Shown: piece by piece, positions 23,303 to 33,369 of the stretch
Numbering within the stretch: the first letter of the stretch is position 1
Layout of the letters: each line of letters starts with the position of its first letter
Assembly: GCF_020421205.1 (NCBI RefSeq)
Contig: NZ_JAIZZH010000003.1
Coordinates: forward strand, 930,001 to 994,000
Length of the DNA: 64,000 nucleotides
Direction of reading: 5' to 3'
Origin: Hymenobacter pini
Lineage (GTDB): Bacteria > Bacteroidota > Bacteroidia > Cytophagales > Hymenobacteraceae
Translations under genes and position numbers: made by a program
The notes under the pieces: generated by a model
Told to the model about the DNA's origin: nothing
Seen by the model: only the letters and a program-made list of their open reading frames with translations
Databases searched by the model: none

Positions 23303-24637
23303 ATGGCCAAAGAATCTAAACGCCGCCAGAACAGTGCCCGCCACCCCGGCCAAACCGACGGGCTGAAGCCCCGCGTGGCTCGCATTCTGGCCAAGGGCAA
23401 TAAAGAAGCCACCTACGAAACCGTTCAGGAAGCCGAAACCGCCGTGCTGGTAGCCGTGCCGGAAAAACGCCAGGCCGACGCCCGCACTCAGGAATACCTG
23501 GATGAGCTGGCGTTTCTGGCGGAAACCGCCGGTGCCACCGTTACCAAGCGCTTTGTGCAGCGCCTCGATAAGCCCGACCTGCGCACGTTTGTGGGCGAGG
23601 GCAAGCTGGAGGAAATCAAGGCCTACGTGCAGCACAGCGGAGCCAGCATGGTCATTTTCGACGACGACCTCTCGCCCTCACAGCTGCGCAACCTGGAGGC
23701 CGAGCTGAAGGTGAAGATTGTGGACCGCTCCCTGCTCATCATCGACATCTTCGCGCAACGGGCCAAGTCGGCCACGGCCCAAACACAGGTGGAACTGGCC
23801 CAGTACCAGTACCTGCTGCCCCGCCTCACCGGCCTCTGGACTCACCTGGACAAGCAGCGCGGCGGGGGCGTAGCCCAGCGCGGCCCCGGTGAAACCGAAA
23901 TTGAAACCGACCGCCGCGTGGTGCGCGACCGGATCAGCTTCCTGAAAGAGCGCCTGAAAGAGCTGGACAAGCAGAGCCACACCCAGCGCAAGTCTCGTAC
24001 GGGCATGGTGCGCGTGGCCCTGGTGGGCTACACCAACGTGGGCAAAAGCACCATCATGAACCTGCTGAGCCGGGCCGACGTGTTTGCCGAAAACAAGCTG
24101 TTCGCCACCGTCGACTCCACCGTGCGCAAGGTGGTGCTCGACACCGTGCCCTTCCTGCTGGCCGATACCGTCGGGTTTATCCGCAAGCTGCCCACCCGCC
24201 TCATCGAGAGCTTCAAGAGCACCCTGGACGAGGTGCGCGAGGCCGACCTGCTAGTGCACGTGGTGGATATTTCGCACCCCTCATTTGAGGAGCACATTGC
24301 CGTGGTGAACGACACGCTGAAGGACATTCAGGCTGCCGATAAGCCCATGCTGCTCGTGTTCAACAAGATTGACGAGTACAACCCGGAAGCAGGCATCAAC
24401 CATCACGGCGGCTTTGAGGGGATGAACGAGGATGAAGATGCTCCGGCTCCCCGCCCCTCCCTGGAGCAGCTCAAAGCCACGTATATGGCCAAGCTGCACG
24501 ACCCGGTGATTTTCATCTCGGCCAAAAACCGGGAGAACATCGACGAGCTGCGGGCCCTGCTGGTACGCCACGTAGCGGCCCTCTCGCCTAACAGCTGGTA
24601 CACCGCCACCTCCGAATCAGCGGACCAAGCAGAATAG
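23303..24637 (+). CDS. hflX: GTPase HflX
   Basis: HflX binds the large ribosomal subunit and rescues or splits stalled ribosomes under stress. The 444-residue protein has the N-terminal HflX domain ([31 protein letters not shown] and the [13 protein letters not shown] motif) and a Ras-like GTPase domain: G1 GYTNVGKST at 242-250, G3 [11 protein letters not shown]4 NKID. The C-terminal part has an acidic insert ([15 protein letters not shown]) between G4 and G5. The ATG at 23303 was preferred over an upstream in-frame start in a region that looks non-coding. Confidence 0.95.
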   Translation: MAKESKRRQNSARHPGQTDGLKPRVARILAKGNKEATYETVQEAETAVLVAVPEKRQADARTQEYLDELAFLAETAGATVTKRFVQRLDKPDLRTFVGEGKLEEIKAYVQHSGASMVIFDDDLSPSQLRNLEAELKVKIVDRSLLIIDIFAQRAKSATAQTQVELAQYQYLLPRLTGLWTHLDKQRGGGVAQRGPGETEIETDRRVVRDRISFLKERLKELDKQSHTQRKSRTGMVRVALVGYTNVGKSTIMNLLSRADVFAENKLFATVDSTVRKVVLDTVPFLLADTVGFIRKLPTRLIESFKSTLDEVREADLLVHVVDISHPSFEEHIAVVNDTLKDIQAADKPMLLVFNKIDEYNPEAGINHHGGFEGMNEDEDAPAPRPSLEQLKATYMAKLHDPVIFISAKNRENIDELRALLVRHVAALSPNSWYTATSESADQAE

Positions 24638-24750
24638 CAAAATTTATCTTCCTGACCATGAAGAAGCTCGGCTCCCAGGCCGGGCTTTTTTCATTTTTGA
24701 ATGCGTCCGGCCCTAACCTACTTTACAATAGTTCGTATCGATACTTGCTT

Positions 24751-24784
24751 TTTGTTGATAATATTTCAACAAATCGTATATTTA
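24751..24784 (+). promoter_or_regulatory. Candidate promoter for first M43 protease gene
   Basis: TTTG (24751-24754) and TATATTTA (24777-24784) are 22 bp apart, near the Bacteroidota consensus. The spacer carries a 7-bp inverted repeat (TTGTTGA ... TCAACAA), which might bind a regulator. The region is markedly AT-rich compared with the surroundings. Confidence 0.5.
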
Positions 24785-24828
24785 GCTTCCATTTTCCCAT
24801 TACCCTTCTTCACAACCAACGTTTACGC

Positions 24829-26109
24829 ATGAAAAAAACCTTTTACTCATTGTCGCTGGGTTTGGCGTGTTTGGCTTCTGTAACTGCTTCGGCGCAAACC
24901 GGTGCACGCACTGTGTTGCCGGCTAATGGTCAGTTGCCCGCTAAAGTTGCTAACCGGGGTTGTGCCTCTATGGAGGTGCTGGCGGCTCAGATGGCAGCCA
25001 ACCCGACGCTGGCTCAGCGTATGGCTACTATCGAAGCCCAAACTGCTCGTTTCGTAGCCGACCCGCTGGCGAAGCGCACTGCGGCTACCGTTACCATCCC
25101 AGTAGTAGTGCACGTGCTGTACAATACCAGCGCCCAGAACGTGAGCGACGCCCAGGTACAGGCGCAGATTGACGTGCTAAACCAGGATTACGCCAAGCTG
25201 AACGCCGATATTAACAAGGTGCCGGCTGCTTTTTCGGGCCTCGCCGCCAACACCAACATCCAGTTCACGCTGGCCAAGCGTACGCCCACGGGTACCGCTA
25301 CCAACGGTATCATTCACAAGCAAACCAAGACAACTTCTTGGAGTAGCAATGACGCCGTGAAAAACTCCAAGCGGGGTGGCGACGACGCCTGGGATGCTAC
25401 CAAATACCTGAACATCTGGGTGTGTAACCTGGGCCAGGGCCTGCTGGGTTACGCCCAGTTCCCCGGCGGTGCTGCCAGCACCGATGGCGTAGTAATTCTG
25501 TATTCTTCGCTGCCCGGTGGCTCGGCCGTGCCTTACGACAAAGGCCGCACGGCTACGCACGAGGTAGGCCACTGGCTGAACCTGCGCCACATTTGGGGTG
25601 ATGCCAGCTGCGGTAATGACCAAGTTGCTGACACCCCCACCCAGCAGACCAGCAACTACGGCTGCCCCTCGTTCCCGCACGTAACCTGCTCCAACGGGCC
25701 GAACGGTGACATGTTCATGAACTACATGGACTACACCGACGACGCCTGCATGTACATGTTCACGACTGGCCAGTCGAGCCGCATGAACGCCCTGTTTGCT
25801 ACGGGCGGTGCCCGCGTGGGCCTCGTTACCTCCAACGGTGCTACTGCTCCGCTGGTAGCCGGCAATACTACTGAGTCGATGAAGCTGTACCCCAACCCGG
25901 CTTCTGACCAGATCAGCATCCGTACGGCTATGGATACGCCCGCCAGCAACTGGACGGCCAAGGTGTACGACCTGCGCGGTTTCGAGATGAAGCAGGCCCG
26001 CACTTCCGAAAGCGGCACCCTGGACGTATCGTCGCTGCCCGTTGGTTTCTACCAGGTAGTTCTCACAGACGGTGTAAACGTGCAGCATCAGCGCTTCCAG
26101 AAGCAGTAA
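24829..26109 (+). CDS. M43 family zinc metalloprotease with T9SS sorting domain
   Basis: The 426-residue secreted protease has a signal peptide ending ASAQ, a propeptide-like region of about 65 residues, and a metzincin domain of the M43 (ulilysin/pappalysin) family. The zinc motif [11 protein letters not shown] (His244, His248, His254) has Asn where most metzincins have Gly. A Met-turn [14 protein letters not shown] follows. The C-terminal 75 residues form a T9SS type A sorting domain ([14 protein letters not shown] ... [10 protein letters not shown]). It is likely exported by T9SS and degrades extracellular proteins. The ATG at 24829 fits the signal peptide. The next gene is a paralog. Confidence 0.93.
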   Translation: MKKTFYSLSLGLACLASVTASAQTGARTVLPANGQLPAKVANRGCASMEVLAAQMAANPTLAQRMATIEAQTARFVADPLAKRTAATVTIPVVVHVLYNTSAQNVSDAQVQAQIDVLNQDYAKLNADINKVPAAFSGLAANTNIQFTLAKRTPTGTATNGIIHKQTKTTSWSSNDAVKNSKRGGDDAWDATKYLNIWVCNLGQGLLGYAQFPGGAASTDGVVILYSSLPGGSAVPYDKGRTATHEVGHWLNLRHIWGDASCGNDQVADTPTQQTSNYGCPSFPHVTCSNGPNGDMFMNYMDYTDDACMYMFTTGQSSRMNALFATGGARVGLVTSNGATAPLVAGNTTESMKLYPNPASDQISIRTAMDTPASNWTAKVYDLRGFEMKQARTSESGTLDVSSLPVGFYQVVLTDGVNVQHQRFQKQ

Positions 26110-26365
26110 GCTATTGTCGCTTCTCATGCTTCAACGCCCGGTCCGCAACTGCGGGGCCGGGCGTTGTTGTTTCAAAATGATGCCCTGAAATGTAAAATTC
26201 AGTTATACCAGAGCAGTATTATTAGAGAATATTCAATAATTCTTCAAATGATTTAAATATTTTCAATAATTTGGCCGCCACGTTCCCTTTTCTCACAACC
26301 ACCACACCTACTCAGCCCTTTTTGTTCCACTTCACCCATCTACCACAACCACTCACACAAACCGT

Positions 26366-28066
26366 ATGAAAACAACCCTTTACTCAGTGGCAGTAGCCTG
26401 CCTTGGTTTCAGCGCGCTTTCGGCGCAGGCCCAAAAGGTTCGGCAGTGCTCTACAATGGAAAACCTGGCGCAGCAGCTGGCCGCCGATCCGGCTATGGCC
26501 CAGCGTTTGGCTGGCATTGAGGCCCAGACCCAGAGCTTCATCAACAACCCGGTGTCTAAACGCACCTCGGCGGTGGTAACCATTCCGGTAGTAGTGCACG
26601 TGCTGTACAACACCACGGCCCAGAACATTTCGGACTCGCAAATTCAGTCGCAGATTGCCGTATTGAACGAGGATTTCAACAAGCTGAACGCTGACGCCAG
26701 CAAGACGCCTTCCGCCTTTGCCGGTCTGGCTGCCAACGTAGGCATTCAGTTCGTGCTGGCCAAGCAAACCCCCACCGGGGCCGCTACCACGGGTATTGAG
26801 CGTAAGTCGACGACCATCACCAGCTGGGGCACCGACGACAAGATGAAGAGCACCTCTACCGGTGGTTTCAACGCCTGGGACGCTACCAAGTACCTGAACC
26901 TGTGGGTGTGCAACCTGTCGGGCGGGGTGCTGGGCTACGCGCAGTTCCCCGGCGGCGCCGTGAGCACCGACGGGGTAGTAATCCTGAGCTCGGCCTTTGG
27001 GCGGGGCGGCTCGTCGTCGGCTCCCTTCAACCTAGGCCGCACGGCCACGCACGAAGTAGGCCACTGGCTGAACCTGCGCCACATCTGGGGTGATGCAAAC
27101 TGTGGCAATGACCTGGTGTCGGATACGCCTACCCAGCAAACCAGCAACTACGGCTGCCCCTCGTTCCCGCACGTAACCTGCTCCAACGGCAGCAACGGCG
27201 ACATGTTCATGAACTACATGGACTACGTGGATGACGCCTGTATGTACATGTTCTCCAACGGCCAGTCGAGCCGCATGAACGCCCTGTTCGCCTCGGGCGG
27301 GGCTCGTGCTTCGCTGCTCACCTCCAACGGTGGTACCGCTCCCGGCGGCACTACGCCTACCACGCCTACCTACTGCGCCAGCAAAGGCACCAGCGTATCG
27401 TATGAGTGGATCGACCTGGTGCAGTTGGGCTCCATCAACCGCACATCGGGTGCCAACGCTGGTTACTACGATGGCACCGCCCTTGGCACTACTGTAACGG
27501 CTGGTACTTCGCAAACCATCAGCTACTCGGCTGGCTACGCCTCCACGGCGTACACCGAGTACTGGAAGGTGTACATCGACTACAACCAAGACGGTGACTT
27601 CACCGACTCGGGTGAGCTGGTAGCCAGCCGTAGCGCGGCTTCTTCCAGCACGCTCACTAGCACCTTCACAGTGCCCAGCACGGCTAAGAGCGGTAAAACC
27701 CGCATGCGCGTTGTTATGAGCGACGCCTCGGCTACCACCAGCTGCAGCAGCTACAGCTACGGCGAAACCGAAGACTACAGCATCACCATTTCGGGTGGCA
27801 CAGGCCGTCAGAGCGTAGCTACTGCCGAATCGGCTGGCTACCGCATCTACCCCAACCCCGCTACCGACGTGCTGAACATCGACGTACCCTCGTCTATCGA
27901 TAACAAGGCCGTGCAGGTAACGGTGTACGACGTGCGCGGCGCTCAGATGAAGCACGTATCCTTCGACGGCAACCTGCTGAACGTGGGCAACCTGGCGAAA
28001 GGCGTATACACCCTGCGTATTGCCGATGGCCAGCAGGTAACGCACCAGCGCTTCATCAAGGAATAG
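26366..28066 (+). CDS. M43 metalloprotease with GEVED domain and T9SS sorting domain
   Basis: The 566-residue protein repeats the architecture of the preceding gene: signal peptide (AQAQ), propeptide, M43 catalytic domain with [11 protein letters not shown] (His229, His233, His239) and Met-turn [14 protein letters not shown]. It adds a GEVED domain (about residues 340-475, ending YGETEDYSI), joined by a Gly/Thr linker, before the T9SS tail (YRIYPNPATDVLNI). The catalytic parts are near-identical over long stretches, so the pair arose by tandem duplication and one copy gained or the other lost the GEVED domain. GEVED domains probably help surface or ligand binding. The 256-bp gap upstream is AT-rich and holds a TAATTTGG -7-like site at 26267. 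Confidence 0.93.
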   Translation: MKTTLYSVAVACLGFSALSAQAQKVRQCSTMENLAQQLAADPAMAQRLAGIEAQTQSFINNPVSKRTSAVVTIPVVVHVLYNTTAQNISDSQIQSQIAVLNEDFNKLNADASKTPSAFAGLAANVGIQFVLAKQTPTGAATTGIERKSTTITSWGTDDKMKSTSTGGFNAWDATKYLNLWVCNLSGGVLGYAQFPGGAVSTDGVVILSSAFGRGGSSSAPFNLGRTATHEVGHWLNLRHIWGDANCGNDLVSDTPTQQTSNYGCPSFPHVTCSNGSNGDMFMNYMDYVDDACMYMFSNGQSSRMNALFASGGARASLLTSNGGTAPGGTTPTTPTYCASKGTSVSYEWIDLVQLGSINRTSGANAGYYDGTALGTTVTAGTSQTISYSAGYASTAYTEYWKVYIDYNQDGDFTDSGELVASRSAASSSTLTSTFTVPSTAKSGKTRMRVVMSDASATTSCSSYSYGETEDYSITISGGTGRQSVATAESAGYRIYPNPATDVLNIDVPSSIDNKAVQVTVYDVRGAQMKHVSFDGNLLNVGNLAKGVYTLRIADGQQVTHQRFIKE

Positions 28067-28086
28067 CGTCTTCCCACGGCCTTTGG

Positions 28087-28135
28087 CTCACGAAAAAGCC
28101 CCGTCTCCAAGCTGGAGGCGGGGCTTTTTCGTGAG
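28087..28135. terminator. Bidirectional terminator after the M43 genes
   Basis: The 22-bp arms at 28087-28108 and 28114-28135 pair with one G-T type mismatch around a 5-nt loop, with A and T runs inside the arms (GAAAAAGCCCCGTCTCC). It separates the convergent M43 and T9SS protein genes. Confidence 0.9.
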
Positions 28136-28148
28136 CTGATATTGTGCT

Positions 28149-30272
28149 CTATTTAACGAAGCGCTGTACCGCGGAGGTTGTAGCCGTTTGCACCTGCAGC
28201 AGGTAGCTCCGTCCGGAGGGCAGGCTGGCTACTGGCAGTTCTAGGCCCCGCTCCGACGCGGCTATTGCGTGCTGCTGCTGCCATACCACGCGGCCGGTAG
28301 CATCCAGAATACGGAGCGTAACAGGGCCACCTGAGCTCTCCTGCCACCGCACGTATAGGGTGGCGGTAGCCGGGTTTGGATAGAGCGTGAGTTGCGCGGC
28401 GGGCGGCAGGAGTGTTAGCGCTTCTACACTGCTGTACTGGCCGGTACCATCCACATCCAGCTGATGGAGACGGTAGTAGAGCTGACCCACGGGCGGCGTG
28501 GCATCGATGAAGGCGTACTGCTGCAGTGTAGTGCTGGTGCCCCGGGCGGCTACCCGGCCCACGGGCGCAAAGTGCCGGCCATCCACGCTCCGCTCTACCT
28601 CGAAGTAGGCGCTGTGCGTTTCGGAGGCAGTGCGCCATTGCAAGGCTACGCTACCTTTTTGCGCCCGCGCCGCAAACGACACTAGTTGCACCGGCAGCGG
28701 CTGCAGCACTACGGGCGCAGTAGTGGCGCAGGCAGTAGCCGGGTTGTACGTAATTTGAACGGCGTTGCCGCGGGCCAGCAACCCTACAGCGTAGGAGTTC
28801 ACCAGCTTTTGGTCGCCGAGGCCGGCGGCCCAGCGGTGGCTGGTAGCTACGGTATTGCTACCCACCGGATTGATATAGGGGTTTGAGAAGTTTGGGCCCA
28901 GCAACGAATCGTTCCAGAAAATGTAGTCGGCTGCCCCGTCGTTGCCGGGGCGCACATCCTGCACCGAAATGCCGGTAGTAGGGGCCTGCTCACAGTCCCA
29001 GATAGGAAAGTTTACTGGTCCAACCCCACTCGAAAACGTAACGCTCAGCGTGGTCTGGTTCATGGCAGTGCCGGCATCGGTCTTACCGTCCCAGGCAAAC
29101 ACGTTGTCGCCGATGGTGGTGGGCTTTTCTAGTACCCGGTCCTTAGTGCGGTCATACACGTTGTTCTGGTCCCCATCAATGAACACCACCCCAAAACCGG
29201 CTTGGTCTACGCGCAGGTTGAAAGTGGTAGTACCCCCGCTGCACTGGGTGGTAACTGTGGGGTTGTTGGGGCGAGGCGTAGTAGGGTAAATAGCCGGGTC
29301 GGGGTTGTTCACGAACAGCTTGTACTCGGGGTACCCTACGTTGCTGCTCTGGCTTTTACGCTTTGCCCGGAAGTTGCCCGCTACGGTAGTGCCCTGGCTA
29401 TTGGCCACCAGAATTACGCCAAATGGCTGAATACCCGCGTAGCTCACCCGCTTTACAAAGAAGCTTTGGTTGTTGAAGTTGGGGTTAGGAATGAGTGGGT
29501 AGAGCATAAAGGAGCTAGACAGCGCATTAGTACCGCCAGCGGCTGTAAACGACCATTGCTGCGAATACAGCCGCCCGGATTTTTCCCCATTGGCATCCCG
29601 CACCGTGAAATCCCACACGTCATACCACGCTTTGCGCTGATTCACACCCTGCGAAGCGCCACTGGCATTTACTTCCATAAACTCCACCCAGTAGTCACGG
29701 GCGGGGTCGGCGGGGGCTGAAGCAAACACGAAGGGGTTATATCCGTCGGCCGGGGTAGTGTTGCCGGCCTGGTAGCGCGGTCCGGCCGCCGCTTCCTCGG
29801 GTGTAGCAATGAAGCCGGGTTGGTTGGGGGCCAGGTTCACGCCCCCCTCGGCGGTAGCAGTTTGTGGTTCTAGGTAGCCCGTGAATGCTACCTGCTCCGT
29901 ACCGGTGGCATTCAGGTATTTTACCTGCAGGCGCAGGCGGCCATTGTTAACGCCGTCGTTGGTACGCACGCGGCGCACCCCGAAGTACAGGGTTTCGCCC
30001 CCGTTCATGCGCACATACAGTCGCTGGTCGGCGGGTGCTCCTTCCTTCAGAAAGTACCGGGAATTGGAAGTGGCACTGGTGGGGGCGCCATCATCGTGCT
30101 GCAGATAGCCGACAAAGTTGTTGGTACCAGTGGCCGTGCCCCGGTTACCGGTACCGGGGGTGAGGTTTTTAGAGCCCTCGGCCTGTGCTTGCCAAGCCCT
30201 CAGGCTAAGGACGGCGCAGACCAGCGTATACCGAATTAAGCATTGTAACCAAGCAGGGAAAAATTGTCTCAT
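28149..30272 (-). CDS. Large secreted protein with T9SS type A sorting domain
   Basis: The 707-residue protein starts with a signal peptide (AQAEG region) and ends with a T9SS sorting domain (LTLYPNPATATLYVRW ... LPSGRSYLLQVQ). Before the tail there is a fibronectin-type segment common in this class (LPVQLVSFAARAQKGSVALQW, then VERSVDGRHFAPVGRV). The first 500 residues are beta-rich and do not match a family I recognise. A FIDGDQNNVYDRTKD loop looks Ca-binding, and WDGKTDAG recurs in related secreted Bacteroidota proteins. It is probably a surface or released protein. No enzyme motif is visible. Confidence 0.85.
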   Translation of the reverse strand: MRQFFPAWLQCLIRYTLVCAVLSLRAWQAQAEGSKNLTPGTGNRGTATGTNNFVGYLQHDDGAPTSATSNSRYFLKEGAPADQRLYVRMNGGETLYFGVRRVRTNDGVNNGRLRLQVKYLNATGTEQVAFTGYLEPQTATAEGGVNLAPNQPGFIATPEEAAAGPRYQAGNTTPADGYNPFVFASAPADPARDYWVEFMEVNASGASQGVNQRKAWYDVWDFTVRDANGEKSGRLYSQQWSFTAAGGTNALSSSFMLYPLIPNPNFNNQSFFVKRVSYAGIQPFGVILVANSQGTTVAGNFRAKRKSQSSNVGYPEYKLFVNNPDPAIYPTTPRPNNPTVTTQCSGGTTTFNLRVDQAGFGVVFIDGDQNNVYDRTKDRVLEKPTTIGDNVFAWDGKTDAGTAMNQTTLSVTFSSGVGPVNFPIWDCEQAPTTGISVQDVRPGNDGAADYIFWNDSLLGPNFSNPYINPVGSNTVATSHRWAAGLGDQKLVNSYAVGLLARGNAVQITYNPATACATTAPVVLQPLPVQLVSFAARAQKGSVALQWRTASETHSAYFEVERSVDGRHFAPVGRVAARGTSTTLQQYAFIDATPPVGQLYYRLHQLDVDGTGQYSSVEALTLLPPAAQLTLYPNPATATLYVRWQESSGGPVTLRILDATGRVVWQQQHAIAASERGLELPVASLPSGRSYLLQVQTATTSAVQRFVK

Positions 30273-30571
30273 AAATAGTGGGTAAGAAGTCAGGAATAAA
30301 TGCTCCCAATCCCAATTCGATGATGACGAATTGCAGGATTTGCCACAAGTTTAGAGGTTTTTTTTGCATAAATCATTGAAAAACATAGCATAAAACTATA
30401 CAAACAAAGAGTAAGCTATCCTATTTGAAGAATTATTTTCACTTAATATTCCCCCCCAAGATGGCTAATCTGGCTGCTGTGGTAGGGTACTTGTGTTAAT
30501 TAATTACGCCGTAAAACTTTTTCCTGGAGCCTCAGTAAAGAGGCCTGCCTACCGTTCCGCTCTCAACTCCT
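30273..30571. other. AT-rich divergent promoter region
   Basis: The region between the T9SS protein start and the sixA start has no gene and is far more AT-rich than the rest of the window. It contains a 7-bp inverted repeat (30313-30319 and 30327-30333, CAATTCG/CGAATTG). A minus-strand TAAACTTG (30346-30353) resembles a -7 element for the T9SS gene. A plus-strand TTAATTAATTA stretch lies near 30495. Confidence 0.5.
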
Positions 30572-31063
30572 ATGAAGACCCTCTACCTAATGCGCCACGC
30601 CAAGTCCAGCTGGAACTTTGATGACCTGACTGACAAGCAACGCCCGCTCAATGACCGGGGCCGCGACGATGCGCCCCTAATGGGTCAGGCGCTGGCTAAG
30701 CGTAACATTCGGTTGGATTTGCTGGTGAGCTCCCCGGCTGTGCGGGCCATGAGCACGGCGGCGTTGGTGGCTAATGAGCTGGAATACCCCACCGATAAGA
30801 TTAAAGTGATTGAGGCTATCTACGAGGCCAGCGTGCCCGACTTACTGGCCGTGGTACGCCAACTGCCCGATACGGCCGGCTCGGTGCTGTTGGTGGGCCA
30901 CAACAACACCATCACGGAGTTTGCCAACCTGCTCTCGCCCAGTGAAATCCCCGAAATGCCCACGGCGGCTATCGTGTGCCTGAAGTTTGCTACCGAGCAG
31001 TGGGCACAGATTGACCGGGCCAACGCGGAATACTACTTCTTCGACAAACCGAAAAACCAATAA
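30572..31063 (+). CDS. Histidine phosphatase family protein (SixA-like)
   Basis: The 163-residue protein has the phosphoglycerate-mutase-like fold: the RHG-type motif MRHAKSSW with phospho-accepting His8, the RPLNDRGRDDAP helix, LLVSSPAVRAMSTA, and the second catalytic His in LLVGHNN. This is the SixA branch, which dephosphorylates phosphohistidine or small phosphoesters. It lies just upstream of ppk1 in the same direction, a frequent neighbour pairing in Bacteroidota that hints at phosphate metabolism. Heptad repeats fill the gap between the two genes. Confidence 0.92.
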   Translation: MKTLYLMRHAKSSWNFDDLTDKQRPLNDRGRDDAPLMGQALAKRNIRLDLLVSSPAVRAMSTAALVANELEYPTDKIKVIEAIYEASVPDLLAVVRQLPDTAGSVLLVGHNNTITEFANLLSPSEIPEMPTAAIVCLKFATEQWAQIDRANAEYYFFDKPKNQ

Positions 31064-31066
31064 GCA

Positions 31067-31175
31067 GTTGCCGGTTGTGCGTTGCCCGTTGTACGTTATC
31101 AGGCCTGAACTCTGCTAGCTAACAATGAGCTACTTACCATATGCAACGCACAACGGGCAACCCATAACCGGCAAC
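31067..31175. repeat. Inverted pair of 7-bp repeat tracts
   Basis: Five GTTGNNN units run at 31067-31101 (GTTGCCG, GTTGTGC, GTTGCCC, GTTGTAC, GTTATCA). Five complementary NNNCAAC-type units run at 31141-31175. The two tracts can pair into a hairpin in the sixA-ppk1 gap. Similar tracts occur at 41826, 56245, 58965 and 63681. Confidence 0.85.
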
Positions 31176-31183
31176 TGAACTTT

Positions 31184-33301
31184 ATGTCCGAAACCAAACA
31201 GGCGCAGCCCCGGCTGCTGAACCGAGAGCTAAGCTGGCTGACGTTTAACCGCCGCGTGCTGCAGGAGGCGCAAAACCCCGAAGTGCCGCTACTGGAGCGC
31301 ATTAAGTTTCTGGCCATTTTCAGCAGCAACCTCGATGAGTATTTCAAGGTGCGCGTGGCTACGCTGCGCCGCTTGGTGAAGCTCAAAAAGAAAACCCGCG
31401 CCAAGCTGGGCGAAGACCCCGCCGAGCAGCTCCGCGACCTGCTGCAGGAAGTAAGCCGGCAGCAGCAGGAATTCGGCGACACATTCCGCAACCAGATTCT
31501 GCCCGGGCTGCGTCAGGAGCACATTCACCTGATTTCGGAACACGACTTGAGCGAGGAGCAGCGCCAGTGGGTGCAGCAGTATTTCCGCAGCAACGTGCAG
31601 GATTTACTGTCGCCCATCATCCTCGACGATAACCTGCACCACCTGTTCCTGCGCGACCAGAGCGTGTACCTGACCTTCTTTCTCTCCGAACCCATGGACC
31701 GCAAAAAGCACGACGAGGAACGGGTGGTGGCAATGGAGCTCCCCACCAAGCGCCACGGCAGCCGCTTTGTGCAGCTGCCCGATGCGGGCGAGGAGCACTA
31801 CGTGATGTTCCTGGACGACGTAATCCGGTGCTGCGCGCAGGAGCTGTTTCCGAAGTACCGCAAAGTGCAGGTACACGCCATCAAACTCTCCCGCGACGCC
31901 GAGCTGGATATTCAGGAAGAAGTATCGGGCAACCTGCTGGCCAAAATCAAGAGCAGCCTGCAGAAGCGGGAAACCGGCTTCCCGGCCCGCCTGCTCTACG
32001 ACCCCGCCATGCCTAAGGAAGTGCTGCGCGCCGTAATGCAGAAAACCGGCATTGGCAAGGACGAACTAGTGGAAGGCAGCCGCTACCATAACTTCCGCGA
32101 CTTCTTCGGCTTCCCCGATTTTGGGCTGGCCCGCCTGCAGTACGCGCCCATGCCGCCGCTGCCCCATCCCACCCTGCCACGCACTGGGGCCATGCTGCCC
32201 GCCATTGCCCAGCGCGACCACCTGTTGCACCCGCCCTACCAGTCGTTCGACTACGTGACCCGGCTGATTACGGAGGCCGCCAAGGATCCGCAGGTAAGCG
32301 GCATCAGCATGACGCTGTACCGGGTGGCGGGCAAGAGCGAGGTAGCCAAGGCCCTGCTGAAAGCCGTGAAAAACGGCAAGCAGGTAACGGTGGTAGTGGA
32401 GCTGAAGGCGCGCTTTGATGAGGAAAGCAACATGTTCTGGGCTGAGAAGCTGCAGAAGGCCGGGGCCAACGTCATCTACGGTATTCCGGAGCTGAAAGTA
32501 CACAGCAAACTGCTGCTGATTACCCGGGCCGAGGAAGGCCAGAACCGCCTGTACGCGTACCTCAGCACCGGCAACTTCAACGAGAAAACCAGCGAAATCT
32601 ACGCCGACCACGGCCTGTTCACGAGCAACCCCGAAATCACGCGGGAAGTGGCCGAGGTGTTCCGGTACTTCCACGACCGGCAAGATAAGGCCGGCCAGTT
32701 CCAGCACCTACTGGTAGCCCCGTTTGAGCTGCGCGAAAAGCTGGTAGCCCTGGTGGATGCCGAAATTGAGCGGGCCCGGCGCGGCGAGGACGCCTACATC
32801 ATTCTGAAGCTGAATGCCCTGCAGGATGAGCGCATGATTCTGAAGCTATACGAGGCCAGTGAGGCTGGCGTGCGGGTGGAACTGCTCATCCGGGGTATCT
32901 CCTGCCTGATTCCGGAGTTGGCCGGCCAAAGCACCAACATCCAGCAGCGCGGCATGGTAGACCGGTTTCTGGAGCACGCCCGGGTGTACGTGTTCGGCAA
33001 CGGCGGCGACGAGAAAGTATACGTGGCGTCCTCCGACTGGATGGCCCGCAACCTGGACCGCCGTGTAGAAGTGGCTTTTCCCATTCTGCAGCCCGACCTG
33101 AAGGCCGAAGTACGCCACCTGCTGGACCTACAGCGCCAGGACAACGTGAAGGCCCGCGACTGGCAGAATAATTTCCTGGGTCAAGATGACGAAGCCACCA
33201 CGGCAGGCCGCATCCGTTCCCAGTTTGATACCTACGCCTACCTGAAAAGCCTGAGCAAAAGACCGGCCCGCCCACGCAAGCCGGCCGCTCCGAAGCAATA
33301 G
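31184..33301 (+). CDS. ppk1: Polyphosphate kinase 1
   Basis: PPK1 makes inorganic polyphosphate from ATP. The 705-residue protein has the four PPK domains: the N-domain (LLNRELSWLTFNRRVLQEA and IFSSNLDEYFKVRVATLRR), the head domain, and the two PLD-like C-domains. The likely phosphohistidine is His440 in LKVHSKLLLITR. Other family motifs present are YLSTGNFNEKTSEIYADHGLF and SSDWMARNLDRRVEVAFPI. The length is normal. It follows the sixA-like gene and ends at a hairpin shared with the convergent regulatory-domain gene. Confidence 0.96.
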   Translation: MSETKQAQPRLLNRELSWLTFNRRVLQEAQNPEVPLLERIKFLAIFSSNLDEYFKVRVATLRRLVKLKKKTRAKLGEDPAEQLRDLLQEVSRQQQEFGDTFRNQILPGLRQEHIHLISEHDLSEEQRQWVQQYFRSNVQDLLSPIILDDNLHHLFLRDQSVYLTFFLSEPMDRKKHDEERVVAMELPTKRHGSRFVQLPDAGEEHYVMFLDDVIRCCAQELFPKYRKVQVHAIKLSRDAELDIQEEVSGNLLAKIKSSLQKRETGFPARLLYDPAMPKEVLRAVMQKTGIGKDELVEGSRYHNFRDFFGFPDFGLARLQYAPMPPLPHPTLPRTGAMLPAIAQRDHLLHPPYQSFDYVTRLITEAAKDPQVSGISMTLYRVAGKSEVAKALLKAVKNGKQVTVVVELKARFDEESNMFWAEKLQKAGANVIYGIPELKVHSKLLLITRAEEGQNRLYAYLSTGNFNEKTSEIYADHGLFTSNPEITREVAEVFRYFHDRQDKAGQFQHLLVAPFELREKLVALVDAEIERARRGEDAYIILKLNALQDERMILKLYEASEAGVRVELLIRGISCLIPELAGQSTNIQQRGMVDRFLEHARVYVFGNGGDEKVYVASSDWMARNLDRRVEVAFPILQPDLKAEVRHLLDLQRQDNVKARDWQNNFLGQDDEATTAGRIRSQFDTYAYLKSLSKRPARPRKPAAPKQ

Positions 33302-33324
33302 ATTACTACTTTTCTGATTACCAT

Positions 33325-33366
33325 ACTGGCCCCGGCTACAACCTATGAGGTTTGGCCGGGGCCAGT
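33325..33366. terminator. Hairpin between ppk1 and the next convergent gene
   Basis: Perfect 12-bp arms ACTGGCCCCGGC (33325-33336) and its complement (33355-33366) flank an 18-bp loop. It lies between convergent genes and likely ends both transcripts. Confidence 0.7.
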
Positions 33367-33369
33367 TAT

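Noticed and set aside
31067..31101. Heptad tract as a CRISPR or minisatellite coding repeat
   Set aside because: Units are 7 bp and degenerate, with no spacers and no reading frame. They fit short interspersed repeats.
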